Made by a program: the position numbers and the translations under genes. The notes beneath the pieces are model-generated. The model was not told the origin of the DNA, ran no database searches, and worked only from the letters and a program-made list of their open reading frames with translations. Below are positions 38,238-47,292 of a stretch of DNA of 64,000 nucleotides, piece by piece. This DNA is from Arenimonas donghaensis DSM 18148 = HO3-R19. GTDB lineage: Bacteria; Pseudomonadota; Gammaproteobacteria; Xanthomonadales; Xanthomonadaceae. The stretch spans positions 248,001-312,000 of the forward strand of contig NZ_AVCJ01000001.1 of assembly GCF_000743535.1 (NCBI RefSeq), in the 5' to 3' direction. Positions within the stretch are counted from its first letter, which is position 1, and each line of letters opens with the position of its first letter.

Positions 38238-39940
38238 GGGGTGGCTCCGTGGTGGTGGTGGTGATGTTCGTCCGCTTGCGTGTCGTCACCGGCGTCTTCA
38301 GGCGCGTCGGTGGGTTCAGGGCTCGCCGGCATGTCGTGCCCGGAATGGTCCATGCCCTTGTGCTCGGTGGGGTCCGTCTGCGCCGGCCCGGCGGGCGGCG
38401 CCGCCTGGTGCATCGAATGGTCCATGCCCCCATGCATCGAGTGATCCATTTCTTCCGTTTCGGCAGGCTTGTCCTGTTCGTGCATGGAGTGGTCCATGCC
38501 TGCATGCGCCGAGTGGTCCATGGCCGGCGCCTCCGGCGGGCCGAGGATTTCCTCAAGCGAAGGTGTGCGCGCCTCGATGTCCGCGTCACTGGGGAGGCGG
38601 CGGCCGACCAGGCGGGCCAGCTCGACGCGCGCCAGCCAGTAGTCGCGCACCGCCTCGAGGTAGGCCTGGTAGGCGTCGTACTCGGCGACCTTGGCCTGGA
38701 TCAGCTCGAACACGCCGATCAGCATGAAGTTCTGGCGTTCCTGCTGGCGCGCCACGATCGACTCACGCTGCGGCACCAGGGCCAGGCGGTGGATGTCCAC
38801 GACCTCGCGCAGCGCCGCCACGGCCTGGGCGCCCATGCGCACGCCGTTGTCGGCGGCCAGCTCGGCTTGCTGCAGGCGCGCCAGCGCTTCCATCAAGCGG
38901 GCTTCGGCCCGGGCCAGCTTCGCCTGGCCCTGGTTGAAGATCGGCAGCTCCAGCGAGATCTCCGGACCCTGCAGGCGGGCGCCGTCGGCTTCGCGTTCGC
39001 GCTCGTAGCCGATTTCACTGCCACCGAACCAGCGCAAGGTGCGGGTCAGGCCCAGCGCATCGGCCAGCACGTCGGCTTCGGCGCGTGCGGCCAGGACGCC
39101 CAGGTTGCCGTCGCGGGCCAGGCTCGCAAGCTGCTCCGGGTCGTCTTCGACGGGAACCGGGAGCGGCAGGGACTCGCTGGCTTCCCAGTTCGTTTCCTCG
39201 CCGCGCAGGCCCAGCAGGGTATGCAGCGCCAGCCGATGACGGCCGGCGTCGGCGCGCGCTTGCAGCGCTTCGATGTAGGCCTGGCTGGCGGCGGCCTGTT
39301 CCTGCGCCAGTTGCAGGGCGCTGATGTTGCCGGCCGCGTGGAAGCGCCCGGCCAGTTCGGCGCTGGCCGCGGCGGCTTCGCTGACCGCCTCGCGCATGCC
39401 CGCCACCTGGCGGGCGGTCACGTAGGCGTACCAGGCGGCTTCGACGTCGGCCACGGTGTCGAGCACCGCGCCGGCGACGTCGTACCGGGCCCGGTCGTAG
39501 TCGGTGGCGGCCAGGCGCGCCTTGGCCGGCAGCAGCAGCAGGTCCAGCAGCGGCATCGACAGCCCGGTCGTCCGGTTGTGGCCGCCGCCGTCGATCGACA
39601 TCCGCTGGAAGGACAGCCGCGGATTCGCGATCTCCACCGCTTCCAGGACCTCGGCCCGGGCCAGGCCGAGCCGGGCGTAGTGTTCACGCAGGCGCGGACT
39701 GCGCAGCATCGCCACGCGGGTGGCGGCATCCAGGGTCATGGGCTGGGCAAGCCAGCGGTCCAGGCTTTCGGCTTCTTCGTCGGTGCCGGCCACGGCCGAC
39801 CAGTCGACGGCGGGACCGCCGCGTTCGGACAGCAGTTGGGCGATATCCGCATCGCGCGGTTGCCGCGACAGCGAGGCACAGCCGGCAAGCGCCGACATCA
39901 GGACCAGCGCCATCAGGGCGCGGGAGGGCAGGGTACTCAT
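38234..39940 (-). CDS. TolC-family outer membrane protein with CopB-like MDHS metal-binding tail
   Basis: The 568-residue protein has a lipobox (ALAGCAS), a TolC-like body of long helices (LARAEVLEAVEIANPRLSF; LELPIFNQGQAKLARAEARL, the repeated LPIFNQG-type motif) and a tail of about 95 residues with five MDHS-x-H motifs and a final run of six His. Such tails are typical of CopB/PcoB, not of TolC proteins. No RND pump or membrane-fusion gene is adjacent. It may bind copper at the cell surface or serve an efflux path with a partner elsewhere. Confidence 0.9.
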   Translation of the reverse strand: MSTLPSRALMALVLMSALAGCASLSRQPRDADIAQLLSERGGPAVDWSAVAGTDEEAESLDRWLAQPMTLDAATRVAMLRSPRLREHYARLGLARAEVLEAVEIANPRLSFQRMSIDGGGHNRTTGLSMPLLDLLLLPAKARLAATDYDRARYDVAGAVLDTVADVEAAWYAYVTARQVAGMREAVSEAAAASAELAGRFHAAGNISALQLAQEQAAASQAYIEALQARADAGRHRLALHTLLGLRGEETNWEASESLPLPVPVEDDPEQLASLARDGNLGVLAARAEADVLADALGLTRTLRWFGGSEIGYEREREADGARLQGPEISLELPIFNQGQAKLARAEARLMEALARLQQAELAADNGVRMGAQAVAALREVVDIHRLALVPQRESIVARQQERQNFMLIGVFELIQAKVAEYDAYQAYLEAVRDYWLARVELARLVGRRLPSDADIEARTPSLEEILGPPEAPAMDHSAHAGMDHSMHEQDKPAETEEMDHSMHGGMDHSMHQAAPPAGPAQTDPTEHKGMDHSGHDMPASPEPTDAPEDAGDDTQADEHHHHHHGATP

Positions 39941-40027
39941 GGAAATCTCCGAAAACGTCCCGTCGGGGGACCCGGCCCGGCGTCAGCCGGGCGGCAGCAG
40001 GCGTGGCGGACGAGCGTCCGCCAGGCC

Positions 40028-40378
40028 TCAGGCGATCGGAGGTCGGGTCGCGGGTAGTGTTCGCGCCGGCACGTGGCCGGGCGTACCGGACTGGGCGGGC
40101 TGGCGTGCCGTGGCGATCTGCGCAAGCTGGCGCAGCGCGGCCACGCCGGCCGGGGTGTGCTGGAGACAGTCGCAGCGGCAGTCGCCGGCGTCGCAGCAGT
40201 CCGCATGGACCACGGGCTCCGGCGCCACGTCGACCCGTTCACCGTCCATGCCATGGCAGGGCGAATGCATCGGCGCCTCGGCCACCGGATGCGCCTCCTG
40301 GGCAAAACCGGGCGCCACGCCACCGGCCACGAGGGCCAGGACAAGCACCAGATAGCTCAGGATGCGAAACAAGGGCAT
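40028..40378 (-). CDS. copL: CopL-family metal-binding protein, first gene of the copper operon
   Basis: A 116-residue protein with a signal peptide (LSYLVLVLALVAGGVAPGFAQ) and a His/Cys-rich centre (APMHSPCHGMD, then HADCCDAGDCRCDCLQH). This matches the small CopL proteins that precede copA/copB in Xanthomonas, where copL is needed for copper induction. The ATG at 40378 is preferred over longer in-frame options. A copper-box promoter lies about 32 bases upstream, and the operon continues with the efflux protein after an 87-base gap. Confidence 0.85.
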   Translation of the reverse strand: MPLFRILSYLVLVLALVAGGVAPGFAQEAHPVAEAPMHSPCHGMDGERVDVAPEPVVHADCCDAGDCRCDCLQHTPAGVAALRQLAQIATARQPAQSGTPGHVPARTLPATRPPIA

Positions 40379-40409
40379 GGGCGTGAGTTTACACCGGGCA
40401 AGTGCATCC

Positions 40410-40440
40410 AGCGTGAGCCTTGCCCCTGGGTCAAGGTCAA
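40410..40440 (-). promoter_or_regulatory. CueR-type promoter of the copL operon
   Basis: On the minus strand TTGACC (40440-40435) is followed by a 19-base spacer carrying the dyad CCTTG-ACCCAGGGG-CAAGG; the -10 position (CACGCT, 40415-40410) is weak, as in the copA promoter here. Confidence 0.7.
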
Positions 40441-40487
40441 GCTTCCCGGCATGGGCTCCCGGTGGGCGCACTCACGCCTTGCGAGGT

Positions 40488-40916
40488 TCAGGCCGGCGGA
40501 CGATTCACGATGGGCGGATCGATCAGCCCGAGCGCTTCCTCGTTGATACCGACGACGAGCATGGCGAACTCATAGCTCGAAGACGTGTCGGCGGTGTCGG
40601 TCAGGGTCAGCGTCGAACTGCTTCCGGCGAGGTTGAGAACGACATTGGGAAAGGTGCAGGTGCCGTTGGGGTCGGACTTGCCGGAGCCGGTTTCCCTGAA
40701 ACAGATGCCGGCCAGCAGATAGGCCCCTGTGGCGGTGAAGACGATTTGCACGGGGCTCTTGGAGGACACCGTGAGCGTGTTGGTCGACGGGTCCAGGGTC
40801 ACCACCGAACCGCCGCCGGCCAGGGACATGCTGTAGTCGCAGTAGCGGTGCTTGCCGCCGATCTTGTGGAACTTGGTGATGTCGAACGTGACGGTGGGCA
40901 CGGTGGGCTCGGTCAT
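40488..40916 (-). CDS. Small beta-rich protein, third gene of the SLOG/TIR operon
   Basis: A 142-residue protein with no signal peptide or membrane segment. It is rich in Thr, Ser, Val and Gly, with alternating strand-like stretches (VTFDITKFHKIGGKHRYCDYSM, SVVTLDPSTNTLTVSSKSP, LNLAGSSSTLTLTDT), suggesting a beta-sandwich. It ends GLIDPPIVNRPPA; similar termini occur in small families of unknown role, but I am not sure of a match. Its ATG overlaps the stop of the TIR gene (ATGA), so it is made with the TIR protein and may be its partner or ligand-recognition subunit. Confidence 0.75.
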   Translation of the reverse strand: MTEPTVPTVTFDITKFHKIGGKHRYCDYSMSLAGGGSVVTLDPSTNTLTVSSKSPVQIVFTATGAYLLAGICFRETGSGKSDPNGTCTFPNVVLNLAGSSSTLTLTDTADTSSSYEFAMLVVGINEEALGLIDPPIVNRPPA

Positions 40917-43030
40917 GGCGCTGTCCTCTGGCTGGCGGGTTCGCCCGCGAAATCGTTGACGCAGGCCGCCGGCAAGGGCTCGGGAACGGCACCGGCCTGG
41001 TGCAGGCGCTTGAGCGAGGCATCGGCTGCCTCGTCGTCACCCAATGCACGCTGCAGCGAAAGCAATTGTTCGAGATGGGCGAATGGGGCTTCGCCCCCCC
41101 GGGGGTCGAGAAGTCGCGCCAAGGCCGCCAGTCTCAGCGTGCGTGCGGCCCCGTCGTCGCCGCGCAGGTCGAAGACGGCGGCTTCGAGTTGGTCGCGCCG
41201 GGCCAGCAGTTCCAGCAAGGTGTCCGAGCCCGCCCGCCGGGAGGCTTTCGCCAACGGCGCTGCGATGCGGGCAAGTGCCTCGGTCGCCATCGCCGGCTGG
41301 CCGGCCCGAAGCGCCCATTCCGCGTCGAGCAAACCGGCACGCACGAAATAGGCGATCGCAAGGTTTTCCTCCGGCGCTTCCGCCAGGGCCTGCGACAGGA
41401 TCGGCCGTGCCTGGGCGAGCGCCGACGCCGCGGCCTCGTCGTCCCCGCAGGCCAGGTCAACCGCGGCCAGCGAAAGCAGGGCATTGCCGTGCGAACGACG
41501 CCAGGCCGCGTTGTCGGGATCGTGGAGGGACAGTGCCGCCGCCTGGTCGACCGCAGTCCGCAGGCCGGCGCGCGCGTCGGCCAGCTTGCCCAGGCGAACA
41601 CGAACCCTGGCCAGCAGGACCGAGCTGTCGATGCGGTTGTCGGTCCAGGCCATGACGTCGGGCTCAAGGGCCTGGTTGGCGGCATGGCCCCGGTCGGCTT
41701 CCAGGAAATACGATTCCGCCTCGGCCAGGTGGCCCAGGCGCTGTTTCACCGAGCCGAGCCAGGAAGCGACATTGGCGGCCTCGAAGCGGAGCATGCTGTC
41801 GCGCGGGTGGTCCGGCAGCCAGTCGCGGTAGAGCGCGAGTTCACGCTCGAAGGCTTCGGCGGCCTCGGCGTGGCGGCCCCGGCCGTCGTCGAGCACGGCC
41901 AGGTTGTGGTACCCGTAGGCCACTTCGCGCTGCCAGTCGAAGCGGGAGGGGTCGAGCGCGACCAGCGCTTGCGAACGGTCGCGATAGGCGCGCAGCCAAC
42001 GTTCGGCGACATCGAGGTCGCCCTGGCGCCAACCCACCAGGCCGATCCAGTATTCGGCCTGGGCCAGGTCGAACAGGCGGGCACCGTCATCCGGCGCACG
42101 CCGCGAAAGCTCCAACGCGCGGGCATGCGCCGCCATGAAGGCCGCCAACGCGGGCTCATGCTTGCCCTGGTCCAGCCTGACCTGGCCGATCTGGGTAAGC
42201 GCGCGCACTTGCTGCGAGAGCGCGGTGTCGGTCTGGTCCCGGGAGGGCAGGGAGTCGAAGTAGTCCAGCGCCTTGTCTCCCACCGCGTCGAGCAGGCTGA
42301 GCTGGCCGAGGCGTTCAAGCTTGGGCCGCAGATCGTCGATCATGAAACCCAGCAGGTCCTCGGCCTGTGCCTGGCGGCGCAGGGCATCATTGCGCGCCAC
42401 GTGGGCCTGGCCGGCCAGGACCGCGGCGACCGCCATGCCGGCGATCGAGGCGGCGGTGATCCAGACAAGACGCCGTTGGCGGCGCTGCGCCTCGCGCTGG
42501 CGCAGGTCGTCCAGGCCAAGCCCGAGCAGGCCCGCGATTATTTTTTGCCGGGCGAGGGCAGGGCCGTCACCGCTTGCGCGCAGATCGGCGGCGATCGGTT
42601 CCGGCGGCATTTCCGCCGCATCGATCACTTCGACCAGGGCAGGGGGGAAGTGCGGCGCGCCGTCGTCACCGGAAGGGTCCGGCACCAGCAGGCAGTGGAT
42701 GCGACCGGACCGGCCGAGCCGACGGTAGCTGCGGATCTCCTCGTTCACCCACGGCGAGCGTGCCGCGGCCGCGGAGCAGACCACCACCAGTGCATCCGAG
42801 GCTTCCAGGGCCTGCCTGATGCGCCCGCCGAGATCGTTCGCACTGGCCAGTTCCTCGCGGTCGCGGAACACCGGCGCCAGCCGCGACGGCACCGGGCCGT
42901 TTTCACCGGCCGTGCCGACCAGCCGGCGCGGCACCCGAAAGGATTCAAGCTGCTTTTGCAGCCACGACGCCCAGCGCGCATCGGCATGGCTGTAGCTGAT
43001 GAACGCGGCGTAGCGCCGTCGGCTGCTCAC
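40913..43030 (-). CDS. TIR-domain protein with membrane segment and TPR-like repeats
   Basis: The 705-residue protein has an N-terminal TIR domain (YAAFISYSHADARWASWLQKQLES; VFRDREELA; SPWVNEEI with Glu98 at the NADase position), a single membrane segment at about 188-210 (LVWITAASIAGMAVAAVLAGQ) and a C-terminal array of TPR-like helices (FDLAQAEYWIGLVGWRQGDLDVAERWL, VAYGYHNLAVLDDGRGRHAEAAEAF). TIR domains of this kind cleave NAD+ or make cyclic ADP-ribose signals in immunity. The GTG start at 43030 overlaps the upstream stop (GTGA), replacing the longer ATG frame from 43078. Confidence 0.85.
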   Translation of the reverse strand: MSSRRRYAAFISYSHADARWASWLQKQLESFRVPRRLVGTAGENGPVPSRLAPVFRDREELASANDLGGRIRQALEASDALVVVCSAAAARSPWVNEEIRSYRRLGRSGRIHCLLVPDPSGDDGAPHFPPALVEVIDAAEMPPEPIAADLRASGDGPALARQKIIAGLLGLGLDDLRQREAQRRQRRLVWITAASIAGMAVAAVLAGQAHVARNDALRRQAQAEDLLGFMIDDLRPKLERLGQLSLLDAVGDKALDYFDSLPSRDQTDTALSQQVRALTQIGQVRLDQGKHEPALAAFMAAHARALELSRRAPDDGARLFDLAQAEYWIGLVGWRQGDLDVAERWLRAYRDRSQALVALDPSRFDWQREVAYGYHNLAVLDDGRGRHAEAAEAFERELALYRDWLPDHPRDSMLRFEAANVASWLGSVKQRLGHLAEAESYFLEADRGHAANQALEPDVMAWTDNRIDSSVLLARVRVRLGKLADARAGLRTAVDQAAALSLHDPDNAAWRRSHGNALLSLAAVDLACGDDEAAASALAQARPILSQALAEAPEENLAIAYFVRAGLLDAEWALRAGQPAMATEALARIAAPLAKASRRAGSDTLLELLARRDQLEAAVFDLRGDDGAARTLRLAALARLLDPRGGEAPFAHLEQLLSLQRALGDDEAADASLKRLHQAGAVPEPLPAACVNDFAGEPASQRTAP

Positions 43031-44757
43031 TGCGGCCCCTGCAGCTCGAGCGGCCGGTCGCGGTGGAGCAGGATCCACTCGGCGTGTTCCTCCAGGCAGG
43101 CGCGGCCCAGGGCGAGCAGCAGTTCGCGCCGTTCTTCGTCGGACGCGGCGCGGGCGAGCCTGGCGCTGCAGCTGGTGAACAGGCGCGCCATGAACTGGAA
43201 CTGCTTGATCAGCTCCTTGTCGGCCTTCTTGAAGGAATAGGCCTCCCGGATACCCGCGATCAGTGGCAGCAGGCCCATGAAGATCACCAGGCCTGCCTGG
43301 CTGCTTTCGTCCAGACCCGGTCCGGCCAGGGCCAGCACCAGCGCGCCGCCCAGGCCCGCCAGGAGGGCCAGTCGCCCGAGGCGTTCGGTATAGAGGTAAG
43401 CCGTGGCACGTTGCTGGCTGCCGTGGCGGAAATACGCCAGCTGGCCGCCGTCACCTTCGGCGTCACCCACCCAGTTTTGCACCGTCCAGTGCAGCCAGCG
43501 CGAATCACTGGGGGCGCCGCTGTCCTGGACCAGGCTGGTGCCGCGCATGGCGTGGCGGATCCAGCTCAGTTCGACGTCCTGTTTTTGCAGGAAGCTGTCG
43601 TAGCCCAGGCTGCCGTCCGCCGGGACCTGCACGCCGGCCAGTCGCCAGTAGAGCTGCACGCGAAGCCCCTCCGACAGGCCGCGGTAGTCGAGGTACTTGC
43701 GCTGCCACTGGCGGCGCTGGCCGATCCAGGCCACGGCATAGCCGAGCACGAACAACGCCAGGAAGGCGATCACCAATTCCCGCCGTGGTGCCAGGTCGGA
43801 GTACACGATAAAGGCCAGGCCCATCAGCGCGGCCGCGAGGTGCGTGGCCTGCAGGTTCATGCGAACCCGCTGGCGAAAGTGCAGGGCCAGCCAGTCGGCG
43901 GCACCGAACAGGCGTTCGATGCGAAGGATGCCAGCAGGTACCGGCGCCGGCGGATCGGCCGGCAGCAGGCGAGGGTAGTTGGCTTCGATCGCAGGCCAAT
44001 GCCGCTGGGTGTCGAGGTTGAAGGCCGACATCTGCGCGAACACGCGGCGATAGGCAGCAGGCACCTCGACGCTGTCGTCGGCAGTTCCTTCGGCCGTGAC
44101 CCAGCGGCCGACGCCGGCCACCTGCAGGGGCGACGCGCCGCCGGGCGCCAGCTGGCGTGAACAGGCGATATGGAAAACCAGGTCGCTTTCGTCATCGGCC
44201 AAAAGGTTGGGAGCGACCTCGCGGGCGCTGACCTCGGGCATGACGTTGGCGATATGGAAGGCCACGACCTGGCCGGTTCCACCCAGGGCCGTGCTGGGCT
44301 TGCCGTCCCAAAGCGCCAGCAGCACCTGGCAATGGGAGGAAATGAACATGCCCAGCTGCGCGTACTGGAGGTTGCGGGCCTGGCCGCGCTCGCGAATGGC
44401 TTCTTCGGTGATGCCCGGCGCCAACGGCAGCACGCGCACCTGGCTTCCGGCCAGCAGCTCGCGGAACTCGGCGAGCGACTCCGCTGTCTCGAAGTCCTTT
44501 TCATATTCCGCCACGGAAAAGGGCAGGGGCACGAACAGGGGCACCGCCTGCGCCAGGGCGGCCCGGGCCGCGATGCGGTCGCCGCCTTCGGCGAGCGGAT
44601 TGAGCATGAGCAGCGGGAGATGGGGAAACTGCGCCCGCAGGGAACGAATCAGGTCGGTCACCCGGGCATGCAGCGCCGCATGTTCCGCGACCGGGATGTC
44701 CCTGTGCCCGGTGACGCCAATCACCAGGGTAAGCAGGGCATCGTGGACCTGTGGCAT
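43027..44757 (-). CDS. SLOG-superfamily (LSDCAT-like) protein with four membrane segments
   Basis: The 576-residue protein begins with a Rossmann-like domain carrying IGVTGHRDI (13-21), NPLAEGGDRIAARAAL (53-68) and YEKDF (85-89), the pattern of SLOG/LSDCAT nucleotide-binding domains. Membrane segments lie at about 304-321, 327-345, 461-480 and 487-503, in two hairpins separated by a soluble part. Families linking such SLOG proteins to TIR proteins have been predicted by genome comparison. With the TIR gene overlapping downstream, it may sense a TIR-made nucleotide and act at the membrane. The ATG at 44757 follows a G-rich stretch. Confidence 0.8.
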   Translation of the reverse strand: MPQVHDALLTLVIGVTGHRDIPVAEHAALHARVTDLIRSLRAQFPHLPLLMLNPLAEGGDRIAARAALAQAVPLFVPLPFSVAEYEKDFETAESLAEFRELLAGSQVRVLPLAPGITEEAIRERGQARNLQYAQLGMFISSHCQVLLALWDGKPSTALGGTGQVVAFHIANVMPEVSAREVAPNLLADDESDLVFHIACSRQLAPGGASPLQVAGVGRWVTAEGTADDSVEVPAAYRRVFAQMSAFNLDTQRHWPAIEANYPRLLPADPPAPVPAGILRIERLFGAADWLALHFRQRVRMNLQATHLAAALMGLAFIVYSDLAPRRELVIAFLALFVLGYAVAWIGQRRQWQRKYLDYRGLSEGLRVQLYWRLAGVQVPADGSLGYDSFLQKQDVELSWIRHAMRGTSLVQDSGAPSDSRWLHWTVQNWVGDAEGDGGQLAYFRHGSQQRATAYLYTERLGRLALLAGLGGALVLALAGPGLDESSQAGLVIFMGLLPLIAGIREAYSFKKADKELIKQFQFMARLFTSCSARLARAASDEERRELLLALGRACLEEHAEWILLHRDRPLELQGPQ

Positions 44758-44881
44758 GGATTCCCCCCAGGATCGCGGCGCCGATGGCAACGGGTGTCCA
44801 CCAGCCAACGGCACATGCGGGAAAGACCGGCCAGGCCCAAGCTGACCGATTCCGCAGTCCGCGCGAGACAAGGTACCGACC

Positions 44882-46621
44882 ATGAGCCTTCCCGCAGCCA
44901 TTCTTCAGTGCCGTGCGTCTGCTGCCTGGCTGCTCTGCCTGCTGTTGGCCGGCACGGCAGGGGCGAAGAATCCAGACGAACCCATGCGCCGGCTTGCCGA
45001 CGACTACCTGCACGCCGAACTCGCGCGCGACCCTGCACAGGCCTATTTCGTGGGCTTGCCGGCACCGCGCCACGACCGCCTGGCCGATCGTTCACCCGAA
45101 GCGCTGGCCGCCTGGCGGGCGAGGGAAGACCAATTCCTGGCCCGCTTGCTGGCCATCGACGCCGCCACCTTGCACGACCGCGCCCTGGCACGGGCCCATG
45201 CCCAAATGCGCGAACACCTGGAGGCGAGCGTCCAGCAGCGCGTTTGCCGGCGCGAGGGCTGGCACCTGAGCCACATGGATGGTTGGCACCTGGTGATGGC
45301 CGAAGTCGCCAGCCGGCAGCCGGTTGAAACGGCCTCGGAACGTGCGCAAGCCCTGGCCCGCCTGCGCGAGATGGCGCGGTACGTGGCGCAAGAGCAGGCC
45401 AACCTTGCCACGGGCCTCGCGGCCGGCTATTCGGTGCCGCGCACGGTCGTGGAACGTGTCATTGCCCAGATCGAAGGCTACGCGACCGACGACCCGGCCT
45501 TGTCGCCCCTCGATTCCCCGGCAGCGCGCAGCGAGGACAACACCTTCCGCCAAGCCTATCGACGGCGCCTGCAGGTCGAGGTCGTGCCCGCCTTGCGCCG
45601 TTACCGCGACTTCCTGTCGGCACAATACCTGCCACGTGCAAGGACCACGCTGGCGGTTTCCGCGCTGCCGGATGGCGAACGCTGTTATCGCGCACTCTTG
45701 CGTGCCGCCACCACGCTCGACGTCGCGCCCCGGGAAATCATCGAACGCGGCGAGCGCACCGTTGCCGGCAACCTGCAGACGGTTTCAGCCCTGGGCCGGC
45801 AGTATTTCGACCAGGCCGACCTGCCGTTGCTGGTGGCCCGGCTCGATGCGGATCCGGACAACCGGTTCCAATCCGCCCAGGAGCTGCTGGCGTTCTCGCG
45901 CGAGCTGGTGGCGCGTTCGGAAACCGCGACGCGGCCGCTTTTCCGGCAATGGCCGCGGCAGGCGATGCAGGTCCTGCCGCTGCCCGAACATGAGCAGGGC
46001 TCCGGGCTGAGCTCGCACTACGATCCCGAACCCGACCCAGGGCAGCCGGCAACCTATCGCCTCAACCTGGATCGCTGGCAAACCGACACCCGCGCCACCG
46101 CCGCCATCACCGCGGTGCACGAGGGCTGGCCCGGCCACCACCTGCAGATGGCCATCGCGGCCGGGCAGGGCGACCAGCACCCGGTGTCCCTGCTTTTCTA
46201 TAACCCGGCCTACGTCGAAGGCTGGGCCCGATACGCCGAAGGCCTGGCCGAAGAGGCCGGGCTGCTGGACGACCCCAAGGCCCGCATCGCACGGCGCATC
46301 TGGCCCGGCCGGGGCATGGTCGTGGACCCGGGGATCCATGCCGGTGGCTGGACCCGTGAACAGGCCCGTGACTACCTGGTGGCCAGCGGCCGTTTTGACC
46401 CGGTACGCGCCGAGGCCCAGATCGACCGCATCGCGGCCATTCCCGGACAGCTGACGTCGTACGACACCGGCGCGCTGGAGATCGCGGCGCTGCGTGCGGA
46501 AGCCGAAGCCCGCCAGGGCGCCGACTTCGACCTGGCCGCCTTCCACGAACAAGTGCTCGATGCCGGCATCGTGCCGCTGGGTGAGTTGCGCCGCCGGCTG
46601 GAAGCCTGGATCAGCCGGTGA
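44882..46621 (+). CDS. DUF885 family metallopeptidase-like protein, exported
   Basis: A 579-residue protein with a signal peptide (CRASAAWLLCLLLAGTAGA) and the DUF885 zinc motif HEGWPGHHLQ, followed by EGWARYAEGLAEE and a C-terminal YLVASGRFDPVRAEAQIDRIAAIPGQLTSYDTG. DUF885 proteins are predicted periplasmic zinc carboxypeptidase-like enzymes with few characterised members. It is divergent from the SLOG operon (124 bases) and its end overlaps the GST gene end by 11 bases on the other strand. Confidence 0.9.
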   Translation: MSLPAAILQCRASAAWLLCLLLAGTAGAKNPDEPMRRLADDYLHAELARDPAQAYFVGLPAPRHDRLADRSPEALAAWRAREDQFLARLLAIDAATLHDRALARAHAQMREHLEASVQQRVCRREGWHLSHMDGWHLVMAEVASRQPVETASERAQALARLREMARYVAQEQANLATGLAAGYSVPRTVVERVIAQIEGYATDDPALSPLDSPAARSEDNTFRQAYRRRLQVEVVPALRRYRDFLSAQYLPRARTTLAVSALPDGERCYRALLRAATTLDVAPREIIERGERTVAGNLQTVSALGRQYFDQADLPLLVARLDADPDNRFQSAQELLAFSRELVARSETATRPLFRQWPRQAMQVLPLPEHEQGSGLSSHYDPEPDPGQPATYRLNLDRWQTDTRATAAITAVHEGWPGHHLQMAIAAGQGDQHPVSLLFYNPAYVEGWARYAEGLAEEAGLLDDPKARIARRIWPGRGMVVDPGIHAGGWTREQARDYLVASGRFDPVRAEAQIDRIAAIPGQLTSYDTGALEIAALRAEAEARQGADFDLAAFHEQVLDAGIVPLGELRRRLEAWISR

Positions 46622-47261
46622 GGCGCTCGAGGCTGTCGAGGCGGATGCCTTCGGCGGCCAAGGCGCCCGCCATGGCCGGATGCGCAGCCATGCGCGTGCG
46701 CAGCGCTTCGCATTCGGGGCCCAGGCCCTGTGGATCAACGGCGGCGGACCAGCGCAGGAATACACCGGTATAAAACGCCAGGAAACCTTCCGGCGCGCCC
46801 TGGCCCCAGCTTCCTTCCGCCAGGCGCTGTTCGAGTTCGCCATGGAATTCGCGCAGGCGACGGGTTGCGGTGGACTTGAGCGTGTCATGGGCCGCCGGGT
46901 CGTCGGCGAACCAGCCTGATCGCCACAGTGCGCGGTACAGGGGGTGGATGTCCGATGACAGCCGCTGGATGGCCGCCATGTCCTGGGCCCGGGCGAAATC
47001 GTCGGTCGGCAGCAGCGCCGCCTGCGGGAAACACCGGTCGAGGTAATCGGCAATGGCGACCACCTCGACCAGCGCCCGGCCATCGACGCTCAGCGTCGGA
47101 ACGCGTGCCTGGGGATTGAGGCGCAGGTAGTCCGGGGCCAGTTGCTGCTTCTCGCGCAGATCGACGCGAACTGCTTCGAAGTCGGCCTGCGTCTGCCGGA
47201 GCGCCGCGTGGACGGCAAGCGAACACGCACCGGGGGAGTAGAAGAAGACCAGGGAAGCCAT
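46611..47261 (-). CDS. Glutathione S-transferase family protein
   Basis: The 216-residue protein has a thioredoxin-like GST N-domain (MASLVFFYSPGACSLAVHAAL, NPQARVPTLSVDGRALVEVVAIADYLD) with SPGACS resembling the bacterial beta-class motif containing a Cys, and an all-helical C-domain. It conjugates or reduces electrophiles with glutathione. A MerR/CueR-type promoter with a 19-bp spacer sits 31 bases upstream, so it is probably induced by copper. Confidence 0.9.
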   Translation of the reverse strand: MASLVFFYSPGACSLAVHAALRQTQADFEAVRVDLREKQQLAPDYLRLNPQARVPTLSVDGRALVEVVAIADYLDRCFPQAALLPTDDFARAQDMAAIQRLSSDIHPLYRALWRSGWFADDPAAHDTLKSTATRRLREFHGELEQRLAEGSWGQGAPEGFLAFYTGVFLRWSAAVDPQGLGPECEALRTRMAAHPAMAGALAAEGIRLDSLERLTG

Positions 47262-47292
47262 GCGGGTGCCGGATTGCGCCAAGAGGGCGTCA

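Noticed and set aside
38165-40057. A 630-codon plus-strand frame opposite the outer membrane protein gene
   Set aside because: Shadow; the minus-strand gene has lipobox, TolC motifs and an operon position.
41000-43240. A 746-codon plus-strand frame opposite the TIR gene
   Set aside because: Shadow; the TIR, membrane and TPR motifs are on the minus strand and the gene overlaps fit an operon there.
40488-44757. Calling the SLOG/TIR operon canonical Thoeris
   Set aside because: ThsA-type SIR2 or Macro domains are not seen and the TIR protein carries TPR repeats; only a functional analogy is supported.
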